NCBI GenBank assembly: GCA_963921825.1
Contig: OY997589.1
Location: 45,208,638 to 45,272,637, forward strand
Length of the DNA: 64,000 nt
Source: Erodium maritimum
Lineage: Eukaryota; Streptophyta; Magnoliopsida; Geraniales; Geraniaceae
Direction of reading: 5' to 3'
Shown here: piece by piece, positions 1 through 10,408 of the stretch
Numbering within the stretch: position 1 is the stretch's first letter
Layout of the letters: each line of letters begins with the position of its first letter
Translations under genes and position numbers: made by a program
The notes under the pieces: model-generated
What the model was told of the DNA's origin: nothing
Databases searched by the model: none
What the model saw: the letters and a program-made list of their open reading frames with translations, nothing else

Positions 1-284
1 TGCTCCAAAGAGAGGGAGAAGGTGGAGAATAACACCAAAGGGAGAGAGGGGGAGGCAGCCCATCGCCGGCAACGCTTGTGGCCGGAGCTCACTGACGTCA
101 CCGGCGAAGGAAGAGGAGGGCGAGAGGCGGCGGCTTCTTTTTAGACTAGGTTTTTTCGAGTTTTCGCCAACAATTTATATAATAAGTTGAGTGTATCTTT
201 ATAAATAAAATCTTGGATGCATCAACAACACTAAAAAAACTATCCCGCTCTTGAGACTCTCTCCTAGCCCTAGCCGCCTTAGTT
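1..284. other. GC-rich flank and leader of an interrupted unit
   Basis: Positions 1-150 are purine- and GC-rich on the plus strand; read on the minus strand they resemble the CT-rich leaders of plant non-LTR retrotransposons. Positions 160-240 are AT-rich. A CT-rich stretch then leads into the ATG at 285. No ORF of note. It may be the leader of the unit at 285-3160 or the end of a separate minus-strand retroposon; I cannot decide. Confidence 0.3.
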
Positions 285-3160
285 ATGGTGCTTGCTTCTG
301 CCTCCGTCGTCGACAAGTCCTTTGTAAGAACCGCCCCCGGTCGATCCCGGTCGAACCGGTGAATTCTAGCAAAGTTTGACTTTCGGCCGGAAAAGTCATC
401 CGATGACTCCGGAAGTCATTCAGGACCTTTTCGGGGCCCAAAAAGCTTAGCAGTCATCACGGTTAGCTTAGTTAGGTTGTTTCCGTTAATTTGACTGTAA
501 TATTGTAACGGTCAACTTTTGGTCAAACCCGAGCTTTTTATCGACTTTTTCCGACTAAAGTTTGGACTGCTGAAATTTAATAAAAGAAAGTGGCTCCCAC
601 AATGCCACATGGCATTAGAGTATTGGATGCGAAGAAAATGAGCTTAAATGACCTTTTACCCCTTCTTAAAGCCTTTAAGTGGTTAGAACTTGAGAGAGGC
701 TTTTGGTCTTTTTGCTTCCTAGGTCATTTAAGGCAGTTGTTGGAGACAATTCAGCCATTTACTCATTGTTGCAGCTGAGTATTGCTAGAAGGAGAGAAAG
801 GGAGAAGCTACTTGGCTTGAGCCAAAAGAAAGAGAGAAAAGGGAGGGTTTTTGGCTGATCTCTCCACCATTTCTCCTCCTAAAGCTTGCTAGCTTCATCA
901 TCTCATCATCCTAAAGGTATGGATGCTCTTAACTTCTCATTCCATCCACTTTCTAGTTTGGGTTTTTGTGGGTTTTGGCTTGAACTTGAAGAACTAGCTT
1001 CCTTGATTGTTGATTGGAGAAGAATTAGTGAAGTTAGGTTGTTTTGATTGTGTTGGTTGAAGTTTTGATGAAACCCATTGAGGGTGTTGAGGTTTGGAGG
1101 TTTTTGATGGTTATTTTGGAGTTGGGAGAAGCTGGAAATGGAGGTTTTGGTCTGATTATTCGTGGTTAAGCATGGTACCTGCACCGAAGGGAATACCGGT
1201 GTGGGGTAGTATCATACCCGAGAGATTGTTCGCCCTGCGGGGAAGATTATGGTTACTTATGGCTTCACCCGAGTGTATGCGTCCTGCGGGAGCATTACCT
1301 TGGTTCCCGATGATCTATGGTTCTTTAGGAATACTTCCGGTAATACCGACGTTGTGTGTCCCTCCAGGGATATTACCGGTAGTCTGATGTATGTATCTCC
1401 TCTGAATCGAGGGAAAATCCGACATGACACAAGGATTATTGTGGATCGGAGTGTGGTGACTTTATGTTCCACTGTGACATTTAAACATTCTATCTTTAAT
1501 TGTTTGTCAAGAAGTATATTGTTTCCTTTACTTTCTGGATTGATTACTATTTTCTTAAAGTGTTAAATACCCGTTTGTTCCCTTATTTTAGCATCTTATT
1601 TGGTTCTTCATATTACTGGAACCCGAATGAAATTGTGAAGTTCTATTTGTTAAATTTAAAGGTTGCAGCTGTTATTTATTTTCCCTACTGAGCGTAAGCT
1701 CACCCCTGTTTGTTTATTTACTGTTTGTACAAGCTTGCTTGATGAGTAGTGGACTCGAGGCTCGGGAGTTTCTGTGGGTCCGGATGCTTTTATCATTAGA
1801 GACGTTTATGGTCATAGTTTTGTTATGAACCTTATGTTTAAAAGATTTATTGTGGAACTTATTTACTTGAGATTTCGTGTTCGAACTAAAACTTGGAGAT
1901 TTATATTCATTTATTTCATCTTTATTACTATATTTCTTTATTTTCCTTAAGTCACGTCTTGGGTCCGGTCAATACCGGATTTGGGGCGTGACATCCTCTG
2001 CCATGGTTTTGCCTGTCGCTACTACTGTTGTCCCTACCGGTAATGCCTCCTTGTGCCGTCTTGTCCCTCGCAGACCGTTCACGGTGTTGGGGACAAGAGT
2101 CGCCGAAGGAGAAAAGCCAACCATCGGTTCTAGCTTTGTCTTCCTTGACGCGTATGCTATCGCTACCGCCACTCCCTGTTCCGGGATCATCGTTGAAAGT
2201 GGTTTCCTTCTCCATGGGAGCAACTGCTCCACTCCCAGCCACGAAGTCGGGACGAGGCCGGCACATGCGACGTCCCTCGGTTGCGTCCTCCTCAAGCAAT
2301 GTCCTCCTCGGCCGTACCCCGCCAAGTACTAATCCGCCGGATCGTCAAATTGGCCATGACCTTGCTCTGGCTCTACCTACGGTTTCTAGGGTTCCAGCTC
2401 CCCCCGTTCTGCCTCGACCCTAACTTCTTCTCTCCAGGGTGACGTGATCTCTAGGGTTTCCTCCGCCCCACGGCCTGAACCTGCCCTAGAACCTACAACG
2501 TGGTCTAAGGTTGTGACTAAAGACAACCGACGGGCCGTTGTTTCGAGTCCTCTTAGGGCACCGCCGCTGCAACGAGACCCGGTTAAGGGGAAGACACCCA
2601 TTGTGGCGCGGAATAATGCCCGACTCGTGCCCAATCAACTCTCTACTGATTCGGTCGCGGTGATTTCAGCACTCACCTCGGGCGAGTCGGGAGGTGGTGG
2701 GCGCGAGGTCATAAGAGTGAAGACTGTTGAAAGTCCAGCACCCGCTGGTAGGGATGGAGATGGAACTGGAGCACTCAAGAGGTCGGCATCTGGAACACCT
2801 CGGGAGGAGCAGGTCAGGGCGGGGAAGCAGCCCCACTAGGAGGAATGAGAGGCTGGATAAGCATCGGGGACTGGCCTTGGGAGGGGTCCCATACAGATGT
2901 TTTGCCTCCCATCATCACCCCTGTTGAGATATCTGATTTCTGGCACCCCCTTTCCCCTCTTCGTATTTTGTTCTTGCCTATACGGCATCCCAGCTCAGTG
3001 TTAGCTGGCCCATCCAATACCGTCAGTGATAGTTGTAGTATGAAAAGAGCTGTAACACCATTGTATTTTTTTTCTATTCTTCGTGATCAAGGATTTATTT
3101 CTGATGTACTCGGATGTAGTCGAATTTAAATTAATGAATAGCACTTTTCATTAAAAAAAA
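285..3160 (+). pseudogene. Decayed retroposon-like coding unit, split by a solo LTR
   Basis: An ATG at 285 opens 11 codons that run into the LTR insertion. When the LTR and one target-site copy are left out, the frame continues at 1994 (TCC TCT GCC ATG) to a stop at 2330-2332. Proline- and serine-rich reading then continues in other frames (2028-2423 and 2444-2839), so frameshifts are likely. From 2840 the sequence reads like a 3' UTR, ending in an ATTAAAAAAAA run near 3150, as in retroposed copies. I do not recognise a family; a LINE ORF1-like protein or a host retrocopy are both possible. Seen: the frame continuity and the A-rich tail. Inferred: retroposon origin. Confidence 0.4.
323..1993 (+). 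mobile_element. Solo LTR of a Gypsy-type element
   Basis: The element starts TGTAAGAACCGCCCCC and ends GGGGCGTGACA, the same termini as the LTRs at 22396-25036 (minus) and 62784-64000 and close to the Tekay LTR at 13789-16339. It is flanked by TCCTT (318-322) and TCCTC (1994-1998), a 5-bp target-site duplication with one mismatch. No internal retroviral domain lies inside its 1671 bp, so it is a solo LTR. It interrupts an ORF on the same strand. Confidence 0.8.
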
Positions 3161-3630
3161 TATATAAATAAAAGCAAATACATATATTTATGTTTTTGAA
3201 GAAAAGTCAAGCATGTAAATATGTATATGTTGGTATAGTCATCGAAAAGAGTGGGCCAAGCATGCAGGGATATGTGCATGTTGCTACAATTATTGAAAAG
3301 GGTGGGAGTAATTAATAGGGTGTTCCATTCCAAAAAAGGAAGGAAAATACTTAGGTGTTCCATCGTGGGAATCCAACCCAAGTGGACAATAAATGACCAC
3401 CATCCTTTAACCATCACACCATTTATCTATATGTTTAGCGTGTTTCATGGAATACTCTAGTTTTGCCTCTGGTATATTGTGATTACGGTTCTTCGGTTTG
3501 CACCTCACAAATTGTGTGACAGTCAATGGTGGATCGACACGTGGTCTCGTCAAGTAAAAAAAATCCAACGTTGACAATGATCGTATAATAGTAATTTTTT
3601 TATTTATTCATTAAATCCAAACTTTCAACC
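3161..3630. other. AT-rich stretch upstream of a Harbinger-type ORF1
   Basis: No convincing gene. The stretch holds an ACACGTGG motif near 3537-3545 and a poly-T run, and leads into a TATA box at 3631. The second Harbinger-type unit also has a CACGTGT motif upstream of its TATA box, so part of this stretch may be transposon promoter. Confidence 0.3.
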
Positions 3631-3638
3631 TTATAAAT
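3631..3638 (+). promoter_or_regulatory. TATA box of Harbinger-type ORF1 remnant 1
   Basis: TTATAAATACC lies about 105 bp upstream of the ATG at 3740, followed by a pyrimidine-rich leader. The second Harbinger-type unit has the matching arrangement on the minus strand (60945-60954, then its ATG). Confidence 0.45.
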
Positions 3639-3739
3639 ACCCTTTCTCAAACCACTACACATTCTCCAATTTCTCTCTAATGTTTCTCAATTTTCACACT
3701 CTCATTCCCAACTTCTTCTCTCTAAAAAATCGATCGAAA

Positions 3740-4060
3740 ATGTCCGACGAAGAAACTCAACGTTCTCATTCATAGGATGACGAACAACGTAGGTCAAAAG
3801 ATTTCCAATTCACCGTTGGGACCTTGCAAACTTCTGGGACTTATTGAAGCAACCCGGTGAGAATTCTGCGAACCTCAGCGCTTTCACCCCTATATGCAAT
3901 TGAGTTCCTCCTCAGGTACTTTCAAACTCTCATTTTTAAAAAATTTATTCGAAGTAGCAATAATGTTGGAAAATGAAATTCAACACAAGTCAATTCCAGC
4001 CCTTTCCACAACAATTCAACCCCTTTTCAGGTCAAAGCTATCTAGTTCCATCGCAATTCA
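3740..4060 (+). pseudogene. Myb/SANT ORF1 remnant of a Harbinger-like element, 5' part
   Basis: ATG at 3740 opens MSDEETQRSHS and then meets a stop. Downstream, in shifted frames, is a Q/F/P/N-rich stretch typical of the N-terminal arm of plant Myb/SANT (NAM-associated) proteins of Harbinger transposons. The family normally continues into a trihelix-type DNA-binding domain; that part appears at 9261-9515, beyond an inserted copia element, and a C-terminal part follows the Tekay element at 16340-16545. ORF1 proteins of this kind are thought to bind DNA and help the Harbinger transposase. No transposase ORF was found here. The family call rests mainly on the 9261-9515 segment. Confidence 0.45.
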
Positions 4061-5749
4061 TGTTGGGTCTCGAGGTAAGGTTGGAGATGAACCAACTCGC
4101 AGCGGAAAATCAATGAAAACCAAGAGACGATTAAAACCATGAAACAACTAACAAAGAATGGATTCACAAGAGAAAATTTCAGCACTAGTTCTTACCAAAA
4201 CAAGAACACCGGGTAACGAATGATTGGCTTGAGTCTCCAAGACGCCTACGTATCCACATGGGAATCAAAGCCACGTAGTTCTTCTCTTTGAGGACTCAAG
4301 AACACAAAAATGGAGGAGGAAACTAGCCAAACCCGAAATGGCCATGGAAGAGGGAGAGAAAATGTGTTTCCTATTCTTGTCTAGTGTTTGTTATGTTGAA
4401 AAAAGATGACTTAAACATAACAAAAACCCATACTTGTCCAACTAAAGGCATGGGACAAGTATGGTGTCAAGTAAGGTGTAAATAGGACAAAGTATGGCAA
4501 GACAAGATTGGGTTAGGTGGTGAATCACCAACACCTTAATCCTTGTCTTGCTTACTTAGTACTAATTAATCAAGACTTGATTAATTAGTTCCATGGGCCT
4601 TGGTTGCATGGGCCTTTCATGGGCCTCTTGGAACATGGCACGTGGCCATTTCCAACGAGGTCCCGTGATTCGCTCATCGCCCCCATGCCTTCCATACCGG
4701 AAATGTCCAACATTATCCGACGCGATCAATCCCAAGACTCCAAGCCTTGTCTCGATCCGTAAAGTCCTATTCACTTACGGGCACATGACCCAAAACCCAG
4801 TTTTGGTCATGTCCCGAGACAACTCCCTTTTGGCCATTCTCCATAAATGTGTCAATGAGTTTCATCCTCCGGTGTGACCCTTAGGTTTATGCATGTCAAT
4901 AGATCAACGTAAAATTCCATTTTACTTGATCCTATTTAAGTGGCAACTAACGAGACTTTAGTATTTCCTGACACTACATAACGAATCGACCCTGTCAATT
5001 CTAACCTTTCCGTCGTCCCTGTCATTATCCTTTTATCTCCGATATCCTGATAGAGATAAGGCATAGAGCCGTCATCCTTATTATTCTCAATCACCGTTCC
5101 TTGATATGTGAGATGACTGAAGATATGATACCCAGTATCATGTGCATGGCCATGCTATTCTTCCAGTCACTCTCGATCAAGCGGCCGAGAACCGATATCT
5201 TTCCCATACCTTAGTATGAGGGATAAATCCCTTAGCCGTCTTTCGTGTCACTCATGTAGCCCGTCCCCAAGCCAATCCTGGCCGTTATGGAAGCCCTGTT
5301 ACGGACAACGTTAGGCTCAGGTCAAACTCAGTTGTTCACTACATAGCGATCACAAAGACTCCTTGGTCTAAGGATACATGACAAGCTACAACACTGAATA
5401 TGTTCATGACTTAATCTATGGCACATATTCAGGGCGGGTCGTCCAATATCATGTCCCACATGATATCTATGATCAGACTCCGGAATCCCATTCCAATGAC
5501 TAACAGAACGTAAGCCATAAAGAGCCATCTTTCATACTAGTCGCTTCTAGTGAAGCTTTGTTGACTAGGGACCCATCGAGTGTGATCTATCTCGATCTAT
5601 GGTTCTATTCGCATGATGGGCATAGATCAGAGCACACGTCGATATATTACTCCAACACATAAGTAATATAAAGTCGCTTTAATTTTATTGCTAACGATGA
5701 TATGTACATTTGGACATTTAGGATTGAACTACGGGCACTAAGACTAACA
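4061..5749 (-). repeat. 3' LTR of copia A copy 1
   Basis: On the minus strand it runs from TGTTAGTCTTAGTGCC (ending at 5749) to CTCGAGACCCAACA (ending at 4061), about 1689 bp. It differs from the LTRs of copy 2 at scattered positions only. Short ORFs inside it (for example 4593-4877) recur in every LTR copy and are not taken as genes. The polypurine-like tract AAGTGGGAGAT abuts it on the internal side. Confidence 0.93.
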
Positions 5750-5900
5750 ATCTCCCACTTGCCCTAGTTCCAATCTAAACTCCAATATGTCCCCATCGAC
5801 TTTACATGTCTAACATGTTCAGGGAGTGACACTGCCTTAGTCAAAGGGTTGGCTATGTTATCATCTGTTGCAATATCGGTTATCTTCACTTCACCTTAGT

Positions 5901-7354
5901 TCAGTATTTATCTGATGAGGTGGATACGCTGCAGTACATGTTTGGATTTGTTATACGATCTAGGCTTTTAGCTTGCGCAATGGCCCTTGTGTTGTCGCAA
6001 GATGGATTCACCGGGCTGGATGGGTTTTTAATTACACCCAGCCCTGCCATGAATTTCCAAATCCACATAGCCTCCTTAGCTGCCTCTGCAGCATCCATGT
6101 ACTTGGCCTCTGTCGTAGATTCGGCAATGGTATCTTGCTTTACGCTTTCCCAGCTAAAGCTCTGCCATTCAGCGTAAACACATATCCTGATTGACTTCTA
6201 AAGTCATCTGGATTTGTCTTGGAAAACTAGCGTCTACTCATCCTTCGACGACTAGTTCAACATCATCTTTCCCCCGGGTTAGAATGATGTCTACTGGTAC
6301 AACATAAGGCTTACGAGACGTCTGGTCTCATACATGTCATGGCATATATGATCGATCCTGCCCCTAGGCGCATAGGATTATCATCATCCTTTTCAGCTCA
6401 TCAGGTGTCTTAGGACACTGAGTCTTGCTGAGATGAATGCCATGACTAGTGGGTAAGAGTCCTTTCTTTGAATCGAGCATTAAGAACCTACTCAATGCCT
6501 TGTTCACATAGGTTCCCTGACTTAAATCCAAGACCCTCTTGGTGCGATCTCTACATATCTTAATCCTTAAGATATGAGAAGCATCGCCTAAGTCCTTTAT
6601 TGAAAAACACTTCCTCAACCAAGCTTTAGTCTCGTGCAAGGTTGGGATGTCGTTTTCAATGAGAACCAGAAAGGTAATATTGCTCCCACTAGCCTTCTTA
6701 TAAACGCAAGATTCATCCTCGTTCTTGATTAAGCCAAATCCAATTACAGCTTCATCAAAACGAAGGATCCAACTCCGAGAAGTTCGTTTCAATCCATAAA
6801 TGGATTTCAACAACTTATAAATCTTTCCTTTATTCTTCGGATCGTCAAAACCTTTGGGCCGAGACATACAAACGTACTCAGTCAAATTTCTATTTAGGAA
6901 AGCGGTTTTGACATCCACTTGCCATATCTCGTAATTATGATACGCAGTTATGTCAAGAAGAATTTGGATCGATTTTGACCATAGCCACTAAGGAGAAGGT
7001 TTCCTCATAGTCAATCCATTGGATCTGCCTATAACCTTTCTCCACCAGTTGAGCTTTGTAGGTCAGAGGGTTGCCGTCCATGTCCATCTTCACCTTGAAG
7101 ATCCATTTGCATCCTATGGTCCTCACACCATTGATGGGATCAACCGGTTCCCAGACTCGGTTGTCCGACATGGATTGCATTTCCTCCCTCATGGCTCCCA
7201 GCCATAACTCGGAGTTGGGCCCATCCACGACTTCCTGAAAGGTGGCTGGATCATCGTGATCCACCATGACTTCATTGTCACCTCCGGATACCATATCTTG
7301 GAGGTGGAAGATTGATCCTTTCAAATCGCCTTGGACCTTCCGGAATTGTAACAA
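5901..7354 (-). pseudogene. Copia A copy 1 reverse transcriptase and RNase H remnant
   Basis: Three open pieces read on the minus strand. 6953-7354 holds the start of the RT domain (GCKWIFKVKMDMDGN). 6364-6918 continues it from MDVKTAFLNRNL through KSIYGLKRTSRSW. 5901-6098 is part of RNase H (AAEAAKEAMWIWKFMAGLG). The residues around the expected catalytic loop read FLVLIENDIPTL: the YVDD box and a few residues after it are absent, which should abolish polymerisation. Much of the connection and early RNase H region is also missing between 6364 and 6098. Copy 2 (36613-38036) carries the same losses. Confidence 0.85.
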
Positions 7355-7412
7355 GAATTGGTTCTTACTCTACGACAATCTCTGGCTCCTTTCTACTGGG
7401 TTGCCAATTGGT

Positions 7413-8649
7413 TTAGACAGATCTGTACCATCCTGAATTTCTTCGAGATGCACAGTCCTCCCAATGACGTCTTTGGAAACAAAACTTCTTTTCCATAAAG
7501 ACCCCACCCCAAGCGACGAACACCATGTTCTCACTGGGATTGTAGAAATAGTATCCCCTTGTTGCTTTGGGATACCACACGAAGGTGCATATCTCAGATC
7601 TTGTTTCGAGCTTAGTCGAAACCAAATGTTTCACATAAGCCTCGCAACCTCAAATCTTTAGGAAGGACAAAGCGGGCATCTTCCCGTACCATTTTTAAAA
7701 TGGTGTCCCTTCCACACCATTCGTCGAAGCCCGATTCACTATGAATGCGGTCGTCTCTAGAGCAAAACCCCTAAAAGAGATTGGGAGATCAGTCCAACTA
7801 ATCATGGAACAGACCATTGTCTAACAATGTCCGATTTCTCCGTTTGGCTACACCTTTCAACTACAGTGACCTAGGAGGAGTCCATTCCAAAAGGATCCCA
7901 TTCTCTTTTAGATGATCTAATAACTCTGTGGTCAAGTATTTTCCAGCTCGATCCAATCGAAGTGCCTTAATACCTTTGTCGAGCTGGTTTTCTACTATAG
8001 TCTTAAACTCTTTGAATTTATCAAAAGCTTCAGACTTATGTCTCACCGAATAGACATAACCATATTTACTGTAATCATCAGTAAATGTGATAAAGTAGCT
8101 AAAACCCCTCCTGGCAAGTGAACTTATTGGTCTACACACATTCGAGTGTATCAGCCCCAATAATTCACCCGCCCTTTCATCGTGATCGATAAAGGGCACT
8201 TTAGTCATTTTTCCCATCAAACAAACCTTACACCTATCGATCGAATGGAATTCGAATGAACCTGAAAGCCCGCACTTCTGAAGTGCTGATAGGCGCTTCT
8301 TGTTTATGCGACCCAAATGACAGTACCATAACAGAGTTAGGTTTAAATCGTTGGATTTAGACCTCTTGGTATTAACGGAATATATAGAACTTGAGGCATT
8401 GTTACCCATATCTAATATGTACAATCCTCCAACCATGTCAGTACTAGTATAAAACATATCATTGCATAGAACATTGAAAACTCCATTTCCAATATTAACA
8501 TTATATCCTTCCTTGTCAAACACGGATACAGATATAATATTCCTACTAAAAGTAGGTATGCAATATACATTATACAATACTAAGACAAGGCCTCTTGGCA
8601 AAGCAAGACTCATGGATCCTACAGCAGTTGCCACAACTCTGAGGTCCAT
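7413..8649 (-). pseudogene. Copia A copy 1 integrase remnant
   Basis: The open segment 7861-8649 starts in the post-protease region, then has the zinc-binding GAG_pre-integrase stretch (LWYCHLGRINKKRLS, with CKVC) and the integrase core. The first catalytic Asp position reads HSNVC (Asp to Asn). The second is kept in LRLDRAGKY. After an in-frame stop, the third acidic position reads GVAKRRN (Glu to Lys). A downstream piece at 7413-7634 (WYPKATRGYYFYNP) is the usual linker between integrase and RT. Integrase normally inserts the cDNA; this copy cannot encode an active one. Copy 2 has the same two substitutions. Confidence 0.85.
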
Positions 8650-9260
8650 TTCGTGCTTTCCAAATCTCTCCTACTTTCAGCCACCATATATTAGTGCATG
8701 TGTGAGATTCAGTCATGGTATCTAATACCCATGAATCTTTGGAAGTAGAGAGATGTAGCTCTATAGAGTTAATACCGAATGAAGGCACGATCCCACCGCC
8801 CTTCCTTAGATCATCCAGGTTTCCTGATGAAGGCGCAGTCCTACTGCCCTTCTTCAGATCATCCAGGCTATTTGATGAAGGCGCAGTCCCACTGCCCTTC
8901 TTCAGATCAGCCGTGAACTTCCTGTAATCCCGGTTCCAATGACCAGGCTGTTGGCAGTAGAAGCAGACATTCTCAGGTGTCTCATCTTTCCTGCCAAGTG
9001 CGCATGGGCCCAGCCCTTGCCACTTCCAATTCCCTTGTTGACCATCAGAATATCCTTGGATCCCAGATCCCTGAGATATTCTTCTCAGCCGCTGATGACA
9101 CTTCATGTAACTCTGATATGGTCTTAGAGACAGCCTTGTCAAGGACATATTCCTTGCGTTCAGACCTGAGGACTATCCTCAAAATTCTGTACCAGTCCAA
9201 ATAGTTTGTCCCATTTAGCTTGACCCTGTCAAGAATGGTTTTTAATGACAAACTATTAAT
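8650..9260 (-). pseudogene. Copia A copy 1 gag and protease remnant
   Basis: Gag starts at 9251 in this copy (MSLKTILDRVKLNGTNYLDWYR) and stops after 68 codons at 9045, far short of a normal copia gag. In another frame (8570-9148) comes a zinc knuckle, CFYCQQPGHWNRDY, whose last Cys is Tyr. A 16-residue unit like DDLKKGSGTAPSSNSL follows three times, then a protease active-site region reading VLDTMTES, where the Gly of the DTG/DSG motif is lost. The segment ends at 9260, where homology to copy 2 stops. Confidence 0.8.
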
Positions 9261-9515
9261 GGCAACAACACATAGGCGACATCAACGACACCTATATGTC
9301 GTCGTAGTCATCCTATGCCGGACCTTCCAAACAACTATAAACAATGGTGACACAACCTAGGAGAAAATGGACCGTCGAGGCGGAGAGGCACCTCATACGG
9401 AGATGGCTCGAGACATCAAAAGACTCGATTAAGGACAACTCCCAACTAGGTAACACATTCTAATGCACAGTTGTGAACAGGTAAAACGAGGGTGGCATTA
9501 TCCGTATTTCCCTTG
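9261..9515 (+). pseudogene. Myb/SANT ORF1 remnant of a Harbinger-like element, DNA-binding part
   Basis: One frame reads TMVTQPRRKWTVEAERHLI, then RRWLETSKDSIKDNSQLGNTF and, after a stop, CTVVNR. This is the Myb/SANT (NAM-associated, trihelix-like) domain of plant Harbinger ORF1 proteins: a K-W-T entry, an acidic helix, then L-I-x-x-W-L and S-K-D. Several stops interrupt it (for example just before CTVVNR), so it is a pseudogene. It is bounded on the left by the truncated copia A copy 1 and on the right by the Tekay chromovirus. The parts on either side (3740-4060 and 16340-16545) probably belong to the same ORF. Confidence 0.6.
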
Positions 9516-9544
9516 GAGACCCATCAAGAATCATTGGAACACCC

Positions 9545-10408
9545 TTGCGGGTCGCACCAAGAGTCATTGGTGCGCCGACCTACTCCGGGGGAGCTGACCC
9601 CGAGGCGGCTTCTGGTTGGTTGGAGCGTGTTACCCGCAACCTCGATACCTCTGGGGTATCGGAGGGGCGCTTGAGGGTTTCGTTCGCCACTTTTCAGCTT
9701 GAGGGAGAGGCCTACTACTGGTGGCAGTCAGTGCAGGACAGGGTCGGCAGTGATTTTCAGTTGTTCAGCAGGCTGTTCTTGGAGCAGTACTTCCCTCGCT
9801 CCATTCGGGACGACAGGCGCCATCAGTTTCTGGATTTACGTCAGAGGGGTTTGAGCGTTTCTGAGTATGCAGTGAGGTTTACTTCCCTAGCCCGCTTCGC
9901 GCCAGAGTTGGTGCAGACTACGGATGACCGTTGCAGGAGGTTTGAGAACGGGCTCATCCCGTCGATAGCCGACAGGGTTATCGCTTTCAGGACCACAGAT
10001 TACTCCACACTCTTGGATCAGGCTTTAGCCATGGAGAGACACTTCAGAGATACTATCAGGGTGCGAGAGACCAGGCCTAGGCCGAGTGGCTTTTTGCAGC
10101 CGTCTGACTATCGAGACCGACGTAGACAGAGAGTTGCAGGACACTTTCAGCCTCAGTTTCAGCAGGATGGCATACGCCGAGCAGGGGCCGTCGCGTCAGT
10201 TGGACCCGCCCCGGTGGCACAACTGTGTCCTCGGTGTGGACAGCAGGGTCACCTGGCACGAGACTGCCCGAGGGGCAATGGACCTGTAGAGCGTCATGAT
10301 GGTCGTCCCCAGGGGACCAGTGTCAGACAGCCTAGTGAGCCGAGGGGATGTTATCACTGTGGCAGTGCCGACCACTTCATGCGTGCGTGTCCTGAGATAA
10401 CACAGTAG
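9545..10408 (+). pseudogene. Chromovirus gag (retrotrans_gag) with CCHC knuckles
   Basis: The gag domain is recognisable from its start (SGGADPEAASGWLERVTRNL) through FQLEGEAYYWW and FLEQYFPRSIRDD to the FENGLIPSI region. It ends with two CCHC zinc knuckles, CPRCGQQGHLARDC (about 10226-10267) and CYHCGSADHFMRAC (about 10350-10391). The ATG at 9545 is only the first in the surviving frame; the domain is cut at its N-terminus. An in-frame TAG (10406-10408) ends it, and the same frame continues with a third knuckle. Gag forms the particle and binds RNA. Confidence 0.88.

Larger units (their letters stand above)
4061..9260 (-). mobile_element. Ty1/copia family A, copy 1, 5'-truncated
   Basis: Minus-strand copia element made of a complete 3' LTR (4061-5749) and 3511 bp of internal sequence (5750-9260). 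It matches the internal region of copy 2 (34677-38187) with equal length and stops abruptly inside gag at 9260, so the leader, PBS and 5' LTR are missing. Order in element direction: gag stub, damaged zinc knuckle, protease without its glycine, integrase, reverse transcriptase without the YVDD box, partial RNase H, LTR. The coding defects are the same as in copy 2. It is inserted in a Harbinger-type ORF1. Confidence 0.9.

Noticed and set aside
1877-2332. 151-codon ORF
   Set aside because: It crosses the solo LTR end at 1993; only the part after 1994 belongs to the older reading frame.
4593-4877. 94-codon ORF, also seen at 32287, 39060 and 40623
   Set aside because: It recurs because it lies in every family A LTR, partly with changes that alter codons; no domain and no other coding sign.
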